36,143 nucleotides of DNA from Haloferax mucosum ATCC BAA-1512 (GTDB taxonomy: Archaea; Halobacteriota; Halobacteria; Halobacteriales; Haloferacaceae). Both the position numbers and the translations under genes were made by a program. The notes below the pieces were generated by a model, which did not search any database, was not told where the DNA came from, and worked only from the letters and a program-made list of their open reading frames with translations. The stretch spans positions 1 through 36,143 of the forward strand of contig NZ_AOLN01000008.1 in assembly GCF_000337815.1 (NCBI RefSeq), read 5' to 3'. Shown piece by piece: positions 1 to 8,856 of this stretch; the stretch's first letter is position 1, and each line of letters starts with the position of its first letter.

Positions 1-123
1 GTCAATGTTGATTGTTCCGTCGTTGAATAAGTCAAATAGGGGCTTCACACGGTCCAAATTCGCCTCGAGAATCGACTCTTCGTCTACGACGAGTTCGCTT
101 TGGATGTCATCTTTGAGTGTCAT
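1..123 (-). CDS. 5'-end fragment of a hypothetical protein, last visible gene of a coupled operon
   Basis: The reverse strand starts with ATG at 123 and reads 41 codons without a stop to the window edge (MTLKDDIQSELVVDEES..., acidic). The start overlaps the stop of the preceding gene as ATGA (120-123), so translation is probably coupled. I do not recognise the family; the visible part has no motif. Its position as third gene after two small helix-turn-helix-like proteins suggests a member of the same accessory operon. The rest of the gene lies outside the window. Confidence 0.6.
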   Translation of the reverse strand, partial: MTLKDDIQSELVVDEESILEANLDRVKPLFDLFNDGTINID

Positions 124-503
124 TCGTCGTTACCTTCCGTGACAAATTTCTCACCATCGGCGGTGAGAACCCAGTTTTGAAGTCGTCCTTCTTTCCCATC
201 CCTCATCGCCAACCCTTCTTTTTCTGCCCCTGCGAGGATGTCGCTCATATTTGCGGGCTCTTGAATTTTGCATTCCCGGTAACCGTCGGTAATGTCTTCG
301 ACAGTGAAATTATTCTCTCCACGTCCATGTTCGATGAAGTACCCAATCACAACCGCACGCTCTTTGTGTGTATCTGGGTCCCAATCCTCTACGAATGAGC
401 GGATTTCGCTCTTTGAGGCCGGTTGTGCTTGGCCGGCTATCTGTCCTTCAAGTGAACTAACACGGTCTTCTAAGTCAGATAACCTTTTTTTGAAATCAGT
501 CAC
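120..503 (-). CDS. Small coiled-coil protein with a predicted winged-helix-like domain
   Basis: 127 residues. The first 25 residues (KKRLSDLEDRVSSLEGQIAG) have a heptad pattern typical of a short coiled coil, followed by a Ser/Ala/Gln linker. Residues about 50-127 look like a helix-rich winged-helix fold: helices around FIEHGRG, DITDGYREC and ILAGAEKEGLAMRDG, then a strand pair ending in LTADGEKFV, which resembles the wing of archaeal HTH proteins. Both ends overlap neighbours by ATGA (500-503 and 120-123), so three genes form one coupled unit. Function unknown; a DNA-binding or adaptor role is inferred only from the fold guess. The region is lower in GC than the core genes to the right, in keeping with accessory DNA. 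Confidence 0.65.
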   Translation of the reverse strand: MTDFKKRLSDLEDRVSSLEGQIAGQAQPASKSEIRSFVEDWDPDTHKERAVVIGYFIEHGRGENNFTVEDITDGYRECKIQEPANMSDILAGAEKEGLAMRDGKEGRLQNWVLTADGEKFVTEGNDE

Positions 504-973
504 TCGTCATCACCTCCGATATACGACTTAATTGTCTCAAGGTTGTACATGGGAATACTATAGGACCCGTCGTCGTTCTGGGCAATTCCGTCATCTTCGA
601 GTTGCCGAACAGCGGGGTAGACAGTTCCTTTCTTTATTCCACTGGCATTGCTGATTTCTGAAGGGGTAAGCCACCTATTTTCCGCTTTTCCTAATTCAAC
701 TCTCGCGTGCTGCGCAAGGAGGATAATGGCAGATTTTTCTCTGGAATTCAAATTGTTAAATCCCGGTTGAAGAATTATCCCTCCACTGTCGTTTCCTATC
801 CGGATGTAATCGGCGAGGAGGCCATACAGGAGTTCCTCGTTCAGTTCGTCCTCATCAACTAATAAGTCGTCAAGAGTATGATTCTGTTTAGACACGCTTG
901 CAATCCCGTTTGAAACCGTGGATAATAAAGCCACGCTTGAATCTTGTATCTGGGAAGAATAGCTCACCGGCAT
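500..973 (-). CDS. Winged-helix DNA-binding protein, first gene of the left operon
   Basis: 157 residues. The C-terminal 75 residues contain a recognisable winged-helix DNA-binding region: LTPSEISNASGIKKGTVYPA followed by VRQLEDDGIAQNDDGSYSIP, that is helix, recognition helix, and a beta wing, as in PadR/MarR-like archaeal regulators. The N-terminal half (DDLLVDEDELNEELLYGLLADYI) is acidic and helical and could be a dimer or partner surface. The ATG at 973 is preceded by a TATA-like TTTAAC about 23 nt upstream, so the transcript may be leaderless. The gene heads a three-gene overlapping operon running out of the window. Specific function unknown; such proteins are common in haloarchaeal proviruses and plasmids. 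Confidence 0.7.
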   Translation of the reverse strand: MPVSYSSQIQDSSVALLSTVSNGIASVSKQNHTLDDLLVDEDELNEELLYGLLADYIRIGNDSGGIILQPGFNNLNSREKSAIILLAQHARVELGKAENRWLTPSEISNASGIKKGTVYPAVRQLEDDGIAQNDDGSYSIPMYNLETIKSYIGGDDE

Positions 974-993
974 ATAAGTTCTATCTCAAAATA

Positions 994-999
994 GTTAAA
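994..999 (-). promoter_or_regulatory. TATA-like element for the left operon
   Basis: TTTAAC on the reverse strand, centre about 23 nt before the ATG at 973, inside an A/T-rich stretch. Position fits a haloarchaeal core promoter driving a leaderless or near-leaderless mRNA. Confidence 0.4.
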
Positions 1000-1068
1000 C
1001 CTGGAATTTTTAGAAGGCAACATTCAAAAATAAGCCAATTAAGAAAATGACTAGTTCTCTCGCTTAAA

Positions 1069-1328
1069 TTGATGACACCCACGAAGCGCTCAACTAGTTC
1101 CGCGCTGTCGACCCAAAGGCGTCTTCCACGAACGCATCAACCACGGGGTGAACTCCGAACTGTACGTCGAGGCACTTCGAGAACGCGGCGTCGCAGTTTG
1201 AAGCCCTCCTCGACGACGAGACGTGGTCAAGTACGCGCTTGAGCAGATCCAGATGGTCTGGGAAAGTTGCCGAAGAACTGGGTGCCCCCGCGATTCACAC
1301 CTGGCCCGATAGGGAGTGGTTCGGGTGA
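1069..1328 (+). pseudogene. Shredded coding relic, family unknown
   Basis: No open frame survives, but pieces in alternating frames have haloarchaeal codon use and read as one protein: VFHERINHGVNSELYVEALR..., then EALLDDET, then VVKYALEQIQMVW, then VAEELGAPAIHTWPDREWFG and a stop at 1328. At least three frameshifts and one in-frame stop (near 1105) separate them. I do not recognise the family. The gap from 974 to 1521 contains nothing else that I can support. The relic shows that this side of the window is decaying DNA. Confidence 0.5.
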
Positions 1329-1521
1329 CGAGTGGAGAGACGAGAGACGAGCTGGTGAGGATGAAGAAGCAAGTTTCTGAGGAGAGGTGGTGATGGGTAG
1401 AATAACCTAGTTTTCAATCCCGATTTGACTGATACTCAGAGAACCCGATAATCTAAGAGTGATGAAATAATTGGGGTAGATAACATCGCAGTCACCGAGT
1501 TCGATACCCCCTGATTCACAG

Positions 1522-1914
1522 ATGAACAACAATCTACTACAGGTATTCAGCAGCCACGACCTATTCGGGAAGTCTGTTCCTAGTGCGGTTCTGCTTCTTG
1601 GGGCGCTTTCGTTTCTCCCGATGGATCTGCTCTCTCTGGGGGTTCTCGACGACGGTCTCTCGCTCCTGAACATCGCAGCACTCGTCTTGATACTGCTGCT
1701 TGTGGGCCTCACTCTCGGTCAGGGGATTCACACAATCGCTGACAACTTTGAGAAGATGTTTCTATGGCTTGCGAAACTGCTTCGACGCCTATTCAATACA
1801 GTTCGAGTTTGGTCGATAAATCGGTGTGACCACGACCCAAGTCTGGACACGGTGAAAGCTGAGGATGGTGGGATACGGAATCTAATCGTAGAGTGGATTC
1901 GTCGACGATACTAG
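1522..1914 (+). CDS. Membrane protein, probably truncated
   Basis: 130 residues from ATG at 1522. Two hydrophobic segments are evident, about residues 20-45 (SAVLLLGALSFLPMDLLSL) and 48-67 (LNIAALVLILLLVGLTLG), followed by an amphipathic region (NFEKMFLWLAKLLRRL). After about residue 85 the sequence becomes polar and ends in a basic WIRRRY, which looks less like a continued membrane protein, so the gene may be a 5' portion whose 3' part was lost. The next gene lacks its own 5' end only 43 bases downstream, pointing to a deletion junction near 1900-1960. Function unknown. Confidence 0.5.
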   Translation: MNNNLLQVFSSHDLFGKSVPSAVLLLGALSFLPMDLLSLGVLDDGLSLLNIAALVLILLLVGLTLGQGIHTIADNFEKMFLWLAKLLRRLFNTVRVWSINRCDHDPSLDTVKAEDGGIRNLIVEWIRRRY

Positions 1915-1957
1915 GGGTCGTACGATCACTGGTGAGTCATCGATATCTATTCGCGAA

Positions 1958-3420
1958 GTGGATTCAGTGGAACTTCGGATCCAGAAAACGAGGTTCGATG
2001 GGAACACGAGTCTAAATTCGACTGGACTCACCGGGACTCTGTCTGAAGGTCAGACTGCAAACTTGTCGGTAAACGAGCCGTGGATTCAGTCGGGAGAGAA
2101 CACTATCCAGTTCAGAGTTGGTAACGGTTCCTTATCAGATGACGCTCCAACTCCGAGCGTGAATCTCTCACTCTCTCATACAGCACGCGACCAGCAATCG
2201 GTCAGTTACGAGTCCTCGAAGTGGCGAGAGTCGTACAACGTCAGCAAGACATTCACCGGTGACCAAACTGGTGTGACCCCCCTCGATTCCGTTTGCCGGA
2301 AACATCGCGCAAACCAAGTCCATCGAAAAGCGGCACAACGGTGGAAGTTGGTCCACCGTAGTACCGGAAGATTACGACTTCGACGGAACAGCACTGGTTG
2401 TCGGTATGGGTCCGGTTTCTGGTGGTGATTCGGTCTCGCTCCGTGCTACGGGACAGAGGTTGGTGGCCTCGAACGGTTCTCTTACGGTGACAGGTCCGAC
2501 ACCACTCGGTGAGCGTCTCGATTCCAAGGTCAGACTCGACTCGTGGGCAAACGACTCGTATATCTCGTTGGGCGGGTCCCCAGACGAAGCTCGACTTCAC
2601 TACACGTACAACGAGTCGTTCGGTGATTCTGAATACGACGAGGTGACGCAACCGGATATCACCGCCTTCGCTTGTCGGGTACGTCTGCATCCTCGACGTT
2701 CCGCGTTTCGACGATTCCAGTTCGTGTCGACGTTGCGACCGGAGAGACCCGGTTCCGCATCACCGAACCGTCGACGACCGAACCGAGGATTTCGGTGATG
2801 CCCGGTGAACACTCTGGCGACGGCGTTTCTTTCGAGTTCTTGGCCCCGTCTGCTGGTGATACCTACCTCCTCTATTCGATGACGAAGGGGGCGCAACGTG
2901 ATTCGGCACTCGCTAGAGAGACCGTGTCGCTGTCGGACGACGACTCCGAAGAGATTCTCCACATCCGGAAGTCGACGTCGACTGAGTCGGCATCCAGTGG
3001 TCCCGAATTCTTTGGGTCCGGCGGTGGTTCCGTCACGGACGTCGCGAACGACTACGGCCCCACAATGCCAGTTCTGAACCCCGGCCTCGTCGCCGCTCTC
3101 GTCTTGGTCATTGTCGCGGGCGCAGTCGCGTACACGGAACGGCGCACATCCTCGACGTGCTCGAAGCCAGTGTCGAGCGACCGTTGGTGCTCTTGGCGCT
3201 GGTTGTCGCGGCGTTCATCGGCATCTTGCTCATCTCGCCAGAGTCCATCACGGACCCAGTTCGGTCGGCACTTGACACTGCGCTTCCACTGGCGTCGGTT
3301 CTGGGTGTGACACTTCTCGTCGGTGGCATCGGTTACTGGTGGTACACGCGACGGCAGGCACGGGTTGCCGAGGCGAAGACACCCGAGAACGTTTTCCAAC
3401 TCGGAGGTGACGAGAAGTAA
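1958..3420 (+). pseudogene. Frameshifted sequon-rich surface protein with C-terminal membrane segments
   Basis: Three frame changes (about 2289, 2665 and 3145) break one long reading frame. Joined, it gives roughly 480 residues: a beta-rich, Ser/Thr/Gly-rich ectodomain with many N-X-S/T sequons (NTS, NST, NLS, NGS, NVS, NDS, NES), then a hydrophobic segment VAALVLVIVAGAVAYTERR and two more (LVLLALVVAAFIGILLI; LASVLGVTLLVGGIGYWWY), ending FQLGGDEK. Sequons plus membrane anchor fit an archaeal cell-surface or virion-surface glycoprotein. No proper start is visible, so the 5' end is missing too. The stop TAA overlaps the next ATG (TAATG at 3418-3422). The coupled membrane protein and MCM downstream suggest a virus- or plasmid-borne structural/replication unit; equating it with a pleolipovirus-type spike would be inference only. 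Confidence 0.6.
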
Positions 3421-3730
3421 TGGACGTCGCCCGTGAGGTGGTGTCCCGGACACTCGCGTCGGTCGGTATCGAGGGCGTCTCCGTCGTGGGACTGCTCGTG
3501 TTGCCGGTCGTGGTGAGCTACGTCCACAAGGCGTCGAAAGCCGGGTCGCTGGTTGCGGGTGCGGCGTCGACAGCCGCTCACGACGCGAAGGTCATCGCGC
3601 TCACACTCGCGGCTCTCTAGTCCTCGGTATCGTCTCGCTGAACGTTACTCGCGGTCGTGAACTCGCCTCGATGGCTCTCGAACGAGCGCTGTCGTTCGAC
3701 TGGATGTCGCTCCTCGGGGTGTTCGGATGA
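3420..3730 (+). pseudogene. Small membrane protein, single frameshift
   Basis: Starts ATG at 3420 overlapping the previous stop. The first frame gives MDVAREVVSRTLASVGIEGV, a hydrophobic segment VSVVGLLVLPVVVSYV and a second one AKVIALTLAAL before a premature TAG at 3618-3620. Shifting frame there continues as LVLGIVSLNVTRGREL ... LSFDWMSLLGVFG and stops at 3728-3730, overlapping the MCM start as ATGA. So the intact gene was about 103 residues with two or three membrane segments, lying between and coupled to both neighbours. Function unknown; its context is a surface protein and a replicative helicase. Confidence 0.55.
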
Positions 3731-5647
3731 GCTACGACGAGCGGCTCACTGACGTGCTCGAGTCGGTCGCGATGGACGACATCTACGAGCTGGGGAAGGC
3801 GTATCCCAACGAGACGCGTCTCGAACTCGACTGGCAGACCATCGCCCGCTACGAGGAGGGAGTCGACGAGGACGACGAGGTGTCGATGTCGGACGTGTCG
3901 AGTGTTGCGAGCGACCTCATCGCTCGACCCGAGACTACACTCGAAGCGCTCGAAAACGCTGTTCACGAGTTCGACGTCCCCGGGCGGGAGAAACCGATGG
4001 CTCGGGCGTCGGTCTCGGTGGTGAATCTCCCGGACGATGCGACGTTCCCGGTCGGCGGGTTTTCTCCGGCGGACTTGTCGGCCCGGATGTTCGCCCTCGA
4101 AGGGCAAATCATGAAGCGGACTGAGGTGGATCCGATGGTCGAGGAGGCGGCATTCAAATGCCTGCGCTGCGGGACGATGACTTACATCCCGCAAACCGGC
4201 TTCGGGACGCTACAAGAACCCTACGAGTGCCAAGGGTGCGAGCTACAGGAGCCGTTCCGCCTAGACGAGACGCAATCGTCGTGGTGCGACTATCAGAAGA
4301 TTCGCCTCCAGGAACCGCCGGAGAACGCCCGCGGGGAGACCGAGCATATCGACATCCACCTGAAAGACGGCCTCCCGGGGAACTCCCGGGTTGAGGGCGG
4401 CACGCGAACGACGTTTTACGGTCGTGTTACCCCGGTGTGCACCGGAGAGGTAGTATTCGAGAAGAACCTCGTCGGCACGGGCTACACAGTCGAAAAAGGT
4501 GGGTTCGTGGATGCCGACCTTTCGGCGTACGAAGACGTTATCGAAGATGTTGCGTCAGCGCCAGACACGTTCGACATCCTCGTCGAGTCGTTCGCGCCGT
4601 CGCACCAGGGCCACCGTCACGTCAAAGAGGCGCTGGTGCTCCAACAGTTCGGCGGCTGGGCACGCACGGCAGAGGACGGCACGCGCCATCGTGGCGACTC
4701 GCACATGCTCCTCCTCGGCGACCCCGGTACTGGGAGACGTTGCTCCTTGAGGTGGCCTACGACACGGCGCCGCGCGGAGCGCTCACCGACGGTACTGGGT
4801 CGTCGAGTGCGGGACTTACCGCAGCCATCGTGAAGGACTCGTTCAGCAACGAACAGTTCTCCATCGAGGCGGGAACGTTGGTTCGGGCGAACAAAGGCAT
4901 CGCTGTCCTCGACGAACTCGATAAGGGGGACACGTCCGACCCCGATGCGCTGCACACCGCACTCGAATCCCAACAAGTGCACGTCTCGAAGGCAGGCAAG
5001 AACGCGACGCTCTCCGCCGAGACGGCACTTCTAGTTGCAGGGAACCCAAACAGGTGGTCACTTCGACCCATCGAAGGACATCGCCGAACAGGTGGAGTTG
5101 AAGTCGCCGCTACTGTCTCGGTTCGATCTCATCTTCACGATTCGGTCAGAGGAGGACGAAGAGAAGATGCGGGAGATCCCCGGGACGATGGTCAGCTCAC
5201 GTCAGCGTGCGGCCCGGCGTGCCGCTGGTGACGAGGTCGAAGATGATGATTCTGGGCCGTTCAGTCCGGTTGGACCGCGACGAGTTCACCGCCTACGTCA
5301 CGGCCGCGAAGGCTATCCAGCCGGTCGTTCGCGATGACGCGGTCGAGCGCGAGATGCGCGAGTGGTTCGTCGAGACGAAGACGTCACTCCCCGAACGGTA
5401 CGCCTCTAAAATGGGGCAGTCAAACTACGACGGACCACCGCTTCCGATTACGGCCCGGAAACTCGATGCACTGCAGCGTCTCTCGGAGGCATCAGCGCGG
5501 ATGCGGATGTCCGAAACAGTCGAGATGTGTGATGTCGAACGAGCAAAACCACTTATCGAGCGGTCACTCGCTGATATCGGGATTGCTCCAGCGGATAGTT
5601 CGTCATTCAGTCGCTCTGAGGCCGAAGCCACGGAGATTGGGCTGTAG
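3727..5647 (+). pseudogene. mcm: Decayed MCM replicative helicase of virus/plasmid type
   Basis: MCM proteins are hexameric AAA+ helicases that unwind DNA at replication forks. The first frame (residues 1-335) carries the N-terminal domain with a zinc site C145-X2-C148 ... C168-X2-C171. The frame breaks inside Walker A (GDPGTG at about 4730, the Lys-Ser part is lost). The second frame has Walker B in GIAVLDELDKGD, the MCM-typical sequence LDELDK, and sensor 1 AGNPN. A second break near 5045 leads to GGHFDP and the arginine-finger region SPLLSRFDLIF. A third near 5250 leads to the C-terminal helical part ending at 5645-5647. At least three frameshifts make it non-functional. It is distinct from the chromosomal mcm and belongs to the coupled element operon at 1958-5647. 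Confidence 0.85.
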
Positions 5648-5707
5648 ACTTCAAAACTCAGGGTTCTGGCTCTCTTGATTTTTCAGATGGTAGCTGGAGC
5701 TACGAAT

Positions 5708-6001
5708 CTAAGGATGTGCACCCAGGAAGTGCCTGGATGAGCGCTTGCATATCCTATAGCCGAATTTATGAGTATCGTCGTGGTCAGACGCGTCTGACAT
5801 CATCCGTTTGTACGCCGACCGATTCGTTTCGGTTCCCGTCGACTTGTCTCGGTAGACTTCCAGTTCGTCGAGTCCGACACCGAACGTCTCGCGGGCGTAC
5901 TGCTGCGTCGCGTCGATTTGTCGGTCGAGGTTCTGGTCCGTTGTCGAGACACGAGTGTAGCAGGCAATCATCTCGTACACTCGCACAGGGTGGTCTGACA
6001 C
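5708..6001 (-). pseudogene. N-terminal fragment of a serine recombinase/resolvase
   Basis: The reverse strand encodes MIACYTRVSTTDQNLDRQI (ATG at 5971; a GTG at 6001 gives ten extra residues), the N-terminus of resolvase/invertase-family serine recombinases; the catalytic Ser is the one in TRVS. It continues through LEVYRDKSTGTETNRSAY, then after about residue 70 loses family character (HKFGYRICKRSSRH...) and stops at 5708. Full-length haloarchaeal homologues of this kind are near 200 residues, so the catalytic-domain C-terminus and DNA-binding part are missing. It is probably a remnant of a mobile element's recombinase, in line with the decay on both sides. Confidence 0.7.
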
Positions 6002-6103
6002 TTAATGAAGCGAAGATATGGACGGTCTGTACGGGAACCTTCGTTGTTGAACAGGTTCAGCAAACCCGCACTCCTACGAGCTGGGCACCAAGCCTCCCCG
6101 TTG

Positions 6104-7261
6104 CTACCTAACAGTCGAGCGTTCCAATATATCGAAGATATCGACCGCCTTATACTCCTGATTACGCTTCTTTCCGGTCACTTCGACGATCAAGCCCTCG
6201 TCTTCTAGCTCCTCAATGGCGTTGTATGCGGTCTGGCCACTGACGTCGAATCTCTCTTCCACCTCGCTCGCGGTGAAGTATGGAAGGTCGAACAGGCCAC
6301 GCGCAAGTTTGTGACTTGTCTTCTTATTTGGATACTGTTTTTCGTACTCCCGGCGAAGCCCAATGAGTTCGAAAGTCCGCTTGTAGGAGTCCTGTGCTTG
6401 CTCTTCGATACCCTCGACGAAGAATAAGACCCAGTCACGCCAGTTCCCTTCTTCGCTGACCGCGCGCATCTTCTCTACATACTCCTGCTTGTTCCGGTTG
6501 AAGTAGGCACTTGGATAGAGATACGGGTCAGAGAGATACCCTGCCTCGTGTAGTTGGAGAACAATTAGGATACGGCCAAGTCTCCCATTGCCATCCGAAC
6601 AGGGGTGGATAGTCTCGAATTGGTAGTGAGCGATTGCAAGGTCGATCAATGGATGGTGTTGCCTGCCCATCTGAATGTACGCCTCGAGTGAGTCCATCAA
6701 CTCCGGGACTTTGCTATGCGGGGGTGGAACGAATGGGGGTTGACTTCCACGCGGTGATGGGATACGGACATCGCTGTCTCGCCAGTCTCCGACGACGTCG
6801 CCCTCGTTCCGAACACCACCAAGGAGCGTTTTGTGGAGCGATTTGAGTAGTCCGAGTGTGATTGGATTTCCGCTCTTGATAGCTTTGAATCCATCCTGGA
6901 GTGCTCGCTCGGCGTTGAGGACCTCTTGTAGATCTCGACTTACATCAATCGTCTCAGTAGACTTACTCTGTGTATGATACGCATAGACTTCGTCCACATC
7001 GACGTCTGCACCCTCGATTTCGGCCGTTTCGACTGCCTCAAGTCGAATGAGGGACGTGTAGAGCACAGGTGAGAAGTCTACGGCCGGACTGATCCCATCG
7101 ATACGCCCAAGCTGGAACGTCGCATCAGAGAGAGCTGATGCAAGTTCTTCGTCCATTCTAATTTTGGACGAAAGCGGTAGTTTGTCTGGAATGTAGTATG
7201 GATTCGGATGGGACTCGCGATAGTGCCCGGGCGCATCTTCTGGGAGATCTCGAGTCCTCAT
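6104..7261 (-). CDS. Fic-domain protein (probable AMP transferase), class II, with C-terminal winged helix
   Basis: 385 residues, intact, unlike its neighbours. Fic enzymes transfer AMP (or another nucleotide) to hydroxyl groups of target proteins. The inhibitory helix motif [S/T]-X3-E-[G/N] is present upstream of the core as T79-A-E-I-E83-G84, which makes it class II, where Glu83 would block ATP gamma-phosphate binding. The catalytic loop is H219-P-C-S-D223-G-N-G-R227-L-G-R230; the usual Phe of HPFxDGNGRxxR is Cys221. Residues about 320-385 (YFTASEVEERFDVSGQTAYN...) form a winged helix, as in Fic/DOC proteins that bind DNA or autoregulate. Upstream (7262-7519) I see no gene. It may be an accessory toxin-like or regulatory protein of the dead element. 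The AMP-transfer role is from family knowledge; target unknown. Confidence 0.85.
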   Translation of the reverse strand: MRTRDLPEDAPGHYRESHPNPYYIPDKLPLSSKIRMDEELASALSDATFQLGRIDGISPAVDFSPVLYTSLIRLEAVETAEIEGADVDVDEVYAYHTQSKSTETIDVSRDLQEVLNAERALQDGFKAIKSGNPITLGLLKSLHKTLLGGVRNEGDVVGDWRDSDVRIPSPRGSQPPFVPPPHSKVPELMDSLEAYIQMGRQHHPLIDLAIAHYQFETIHPCSDGNGRLGRILIVLQLHEAGYLSDPYLYPSAYFNRNKQEYVEKMRAVSEEGNWRDWVLFFVEGIEEQAQDSYKRTFELIGLRREYEKQYPNKKTSHKLARGLFDLPYFTASEVEERFDVSGQTAYNAIEELEDEGLIVEVTGKKRNQEYKAVDIFDILERSTVR

Positions 7262-7519
7262 TTTGACTAAGACTGTATCCGAGGCAAGTTAATCATATTG
7301 GACTTAAACGGGGTTGAATACTGTGTGTTGAGTTCTGGCTAAATCAAAATCGAAGTGAGTAGATAGACTAACGAGTACCAACTGGGTCTCTGAGTTCACG
7401 TTTGTGGCTGAATTTGTATTCCGAGGCAGATTCGGCACACTATTCAAATCAGATTCATACTCACTTGAACAGTGGACCACCGTGAGTGCGAGATTCAATT
7501 CTTTTCGGGGAGATGTTGA

Positions 7520-8856
7520 TTACTGAACTCGTGACAAGCCGCGTTGAGTAGGCGCGGCGACCCCTGTTTCATCTGTTTCATCCGGAGGCCCCGCAGGGGC
7601 CGGAAGTAATCTTGGAGTGTGGATCTTTAGCCACACATCTAACGGAGAATTACGGGTCCCCCCGTAATTCGAAGTGACGCCGGTGGCGGTCGCTGGAAAG
7701 TCGAGACGACGTCCAGAAAAATACAGCTTCCAACGTTCTGAAATACGGAAATCGTTGCCGATACCACCGTCGGTCAGTAGTGTTACCACTCAAGAAACAA
7801 GACGTCAGCCGACGAGCTGACGCAGTTCGCCGAGGCGCTCGAGAGAATCGTGGACCGTACTGTGGCTTTCCCGATTCTATCCGCAAGATCGGCTGGAGAA
7901 AGGTCACCACCGCCGGTAACGAGTTCCTCGACGGCCCCGAGATCTGTCTCGTTCATGTTGCCAGCGACAGTGAACCTCCGAATCTCGTCGTCCTGTTGCT
8001 GAGCAATTCGTGGGAGAGGATTGTGGACGATTTTGACCATCCGAGCCTGCCCCTCGACTGCGAAGTAGTTTCGAGTAGCCGCTGTGCTCACCACCAAGAA
8101 TCAGTGCGATGCGGTGAAGCATGCCGTCGAAAGCGTACACTCTGCCGATTTCACTCTTCTTTGCGCGCACGTATAGCTCGGCGTCGGTGATGTTCGACGA
8201 GTCGTGGACGTTCTCCGGCGAGAGCGACTGGTAATCGATTCCAGTAAACGAGTCCCAACCGAATTCGTCTTGCCGCTCGCGAAGTTCTCGCAACGTCTCG
8301 AATAGGACAGCCGGGTACTGGTCGCACTCGAAATAGCTCCCACGAGTCTCGATGTCGACGCCGAGGGTTCCATGCGGATTCGGAATGACGTCCCGCTCTT
8401 GGACTCGATACCGGGCTACTGCGGCCGGACGCGGAAGTACGCGCGTTTCCGGTTGTCGTCCTTCGCCTCCTTGAATGAGGGGTAGGCCGATGGGTAGACG
8501 CGGACGATGAACTCGGGGACTCCGTCTTTCCCGAGGCGCCAATCGAACCGACCTCGGTCGGTATCGTCGTCAGGTGTGGTGAGCCCGGGGTCGTCGGCGT
8601 AGCTGAATTCGACGGTCCACTCTTCGTTGGCGAACTCGATACCGGCGCGCAAATTCCCGTACTCCTCGAAGTCGTGCATCTTGTAGAGTGAGACGAGACG
8701 GAAGTACGTGGATAGGGAATTGTCCCACTTCAGGTACGCCGAGAACTCGTGGGGTTGTGGAAGGAGGAACTTCCGAAGCCCTGAAACGGCTGTCTTCGCG
8801 TCCTGACCGCGCATCGTCCGGGCGCGAACACCGCGCTTGTGGCGACGCTCGTGCAT
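7520..8856 (-). pseudogene. Frameshifted accessory-element protein with winged-helix-like end
   Basis: One protein is spread over several reverse frames. From ATG at 8856 the first reads MHERRHKRGVRART ... FRLVSLYKMHDFEEYG ... EFIVRVYPSAYPSFKEAKDD to a stop near 8416. A second frame (about 8400-8100) continues ETRGSYFECDQYPAVLFETL ... AELYVRAKKSEIGRVYAFDG. A third (about 8095-7783) reads KIVHNPLPRIAQQQDDEIRR ... GDLSPADLADRIGKATV, which looks like the start of a helix-turn-helix. A further open frame down to 7520 (LLTDGGIGNDFRISERWKLY ... VAAPTQRGLSRVQ) may be the original C-terminus. At least three frameshifts. I do not recognise the family; charged, Tyr-rich proteins of this sort occur next to zinc-finger genes in haloarchaeal proviruses. 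Confidence 0.55.
7587..7670. repeat. Cluster of three inverted repeats
   Basis: Three perfect hairpins lie within 84 bases: GGCCCC-GCA-GGGGCC (7587-7601), GTGTGG-8 nt-CCACAC (7617-7636), and GAATTACGGG-TCCC-CCCGTAATTC (7647-7670; 10-bp stem, 4-nt loop). They fall in the probable 3' end of a decayed reverse-strand gene, so they may be coding coincidence, a transcription terminator region, or the folded end of a transposable element. No transposase is next to them. Confidence 0.5.

Noticed and set aside
7221-7231. TAGTGCCCGGG shared with the tRNA-Met 3' end (9359-9369) as a possible att copy
   Set aside because: Only 11 bases, lies inside the intact Fic coding region, and lacks the T-arm sequence that real tRNA att sites include.
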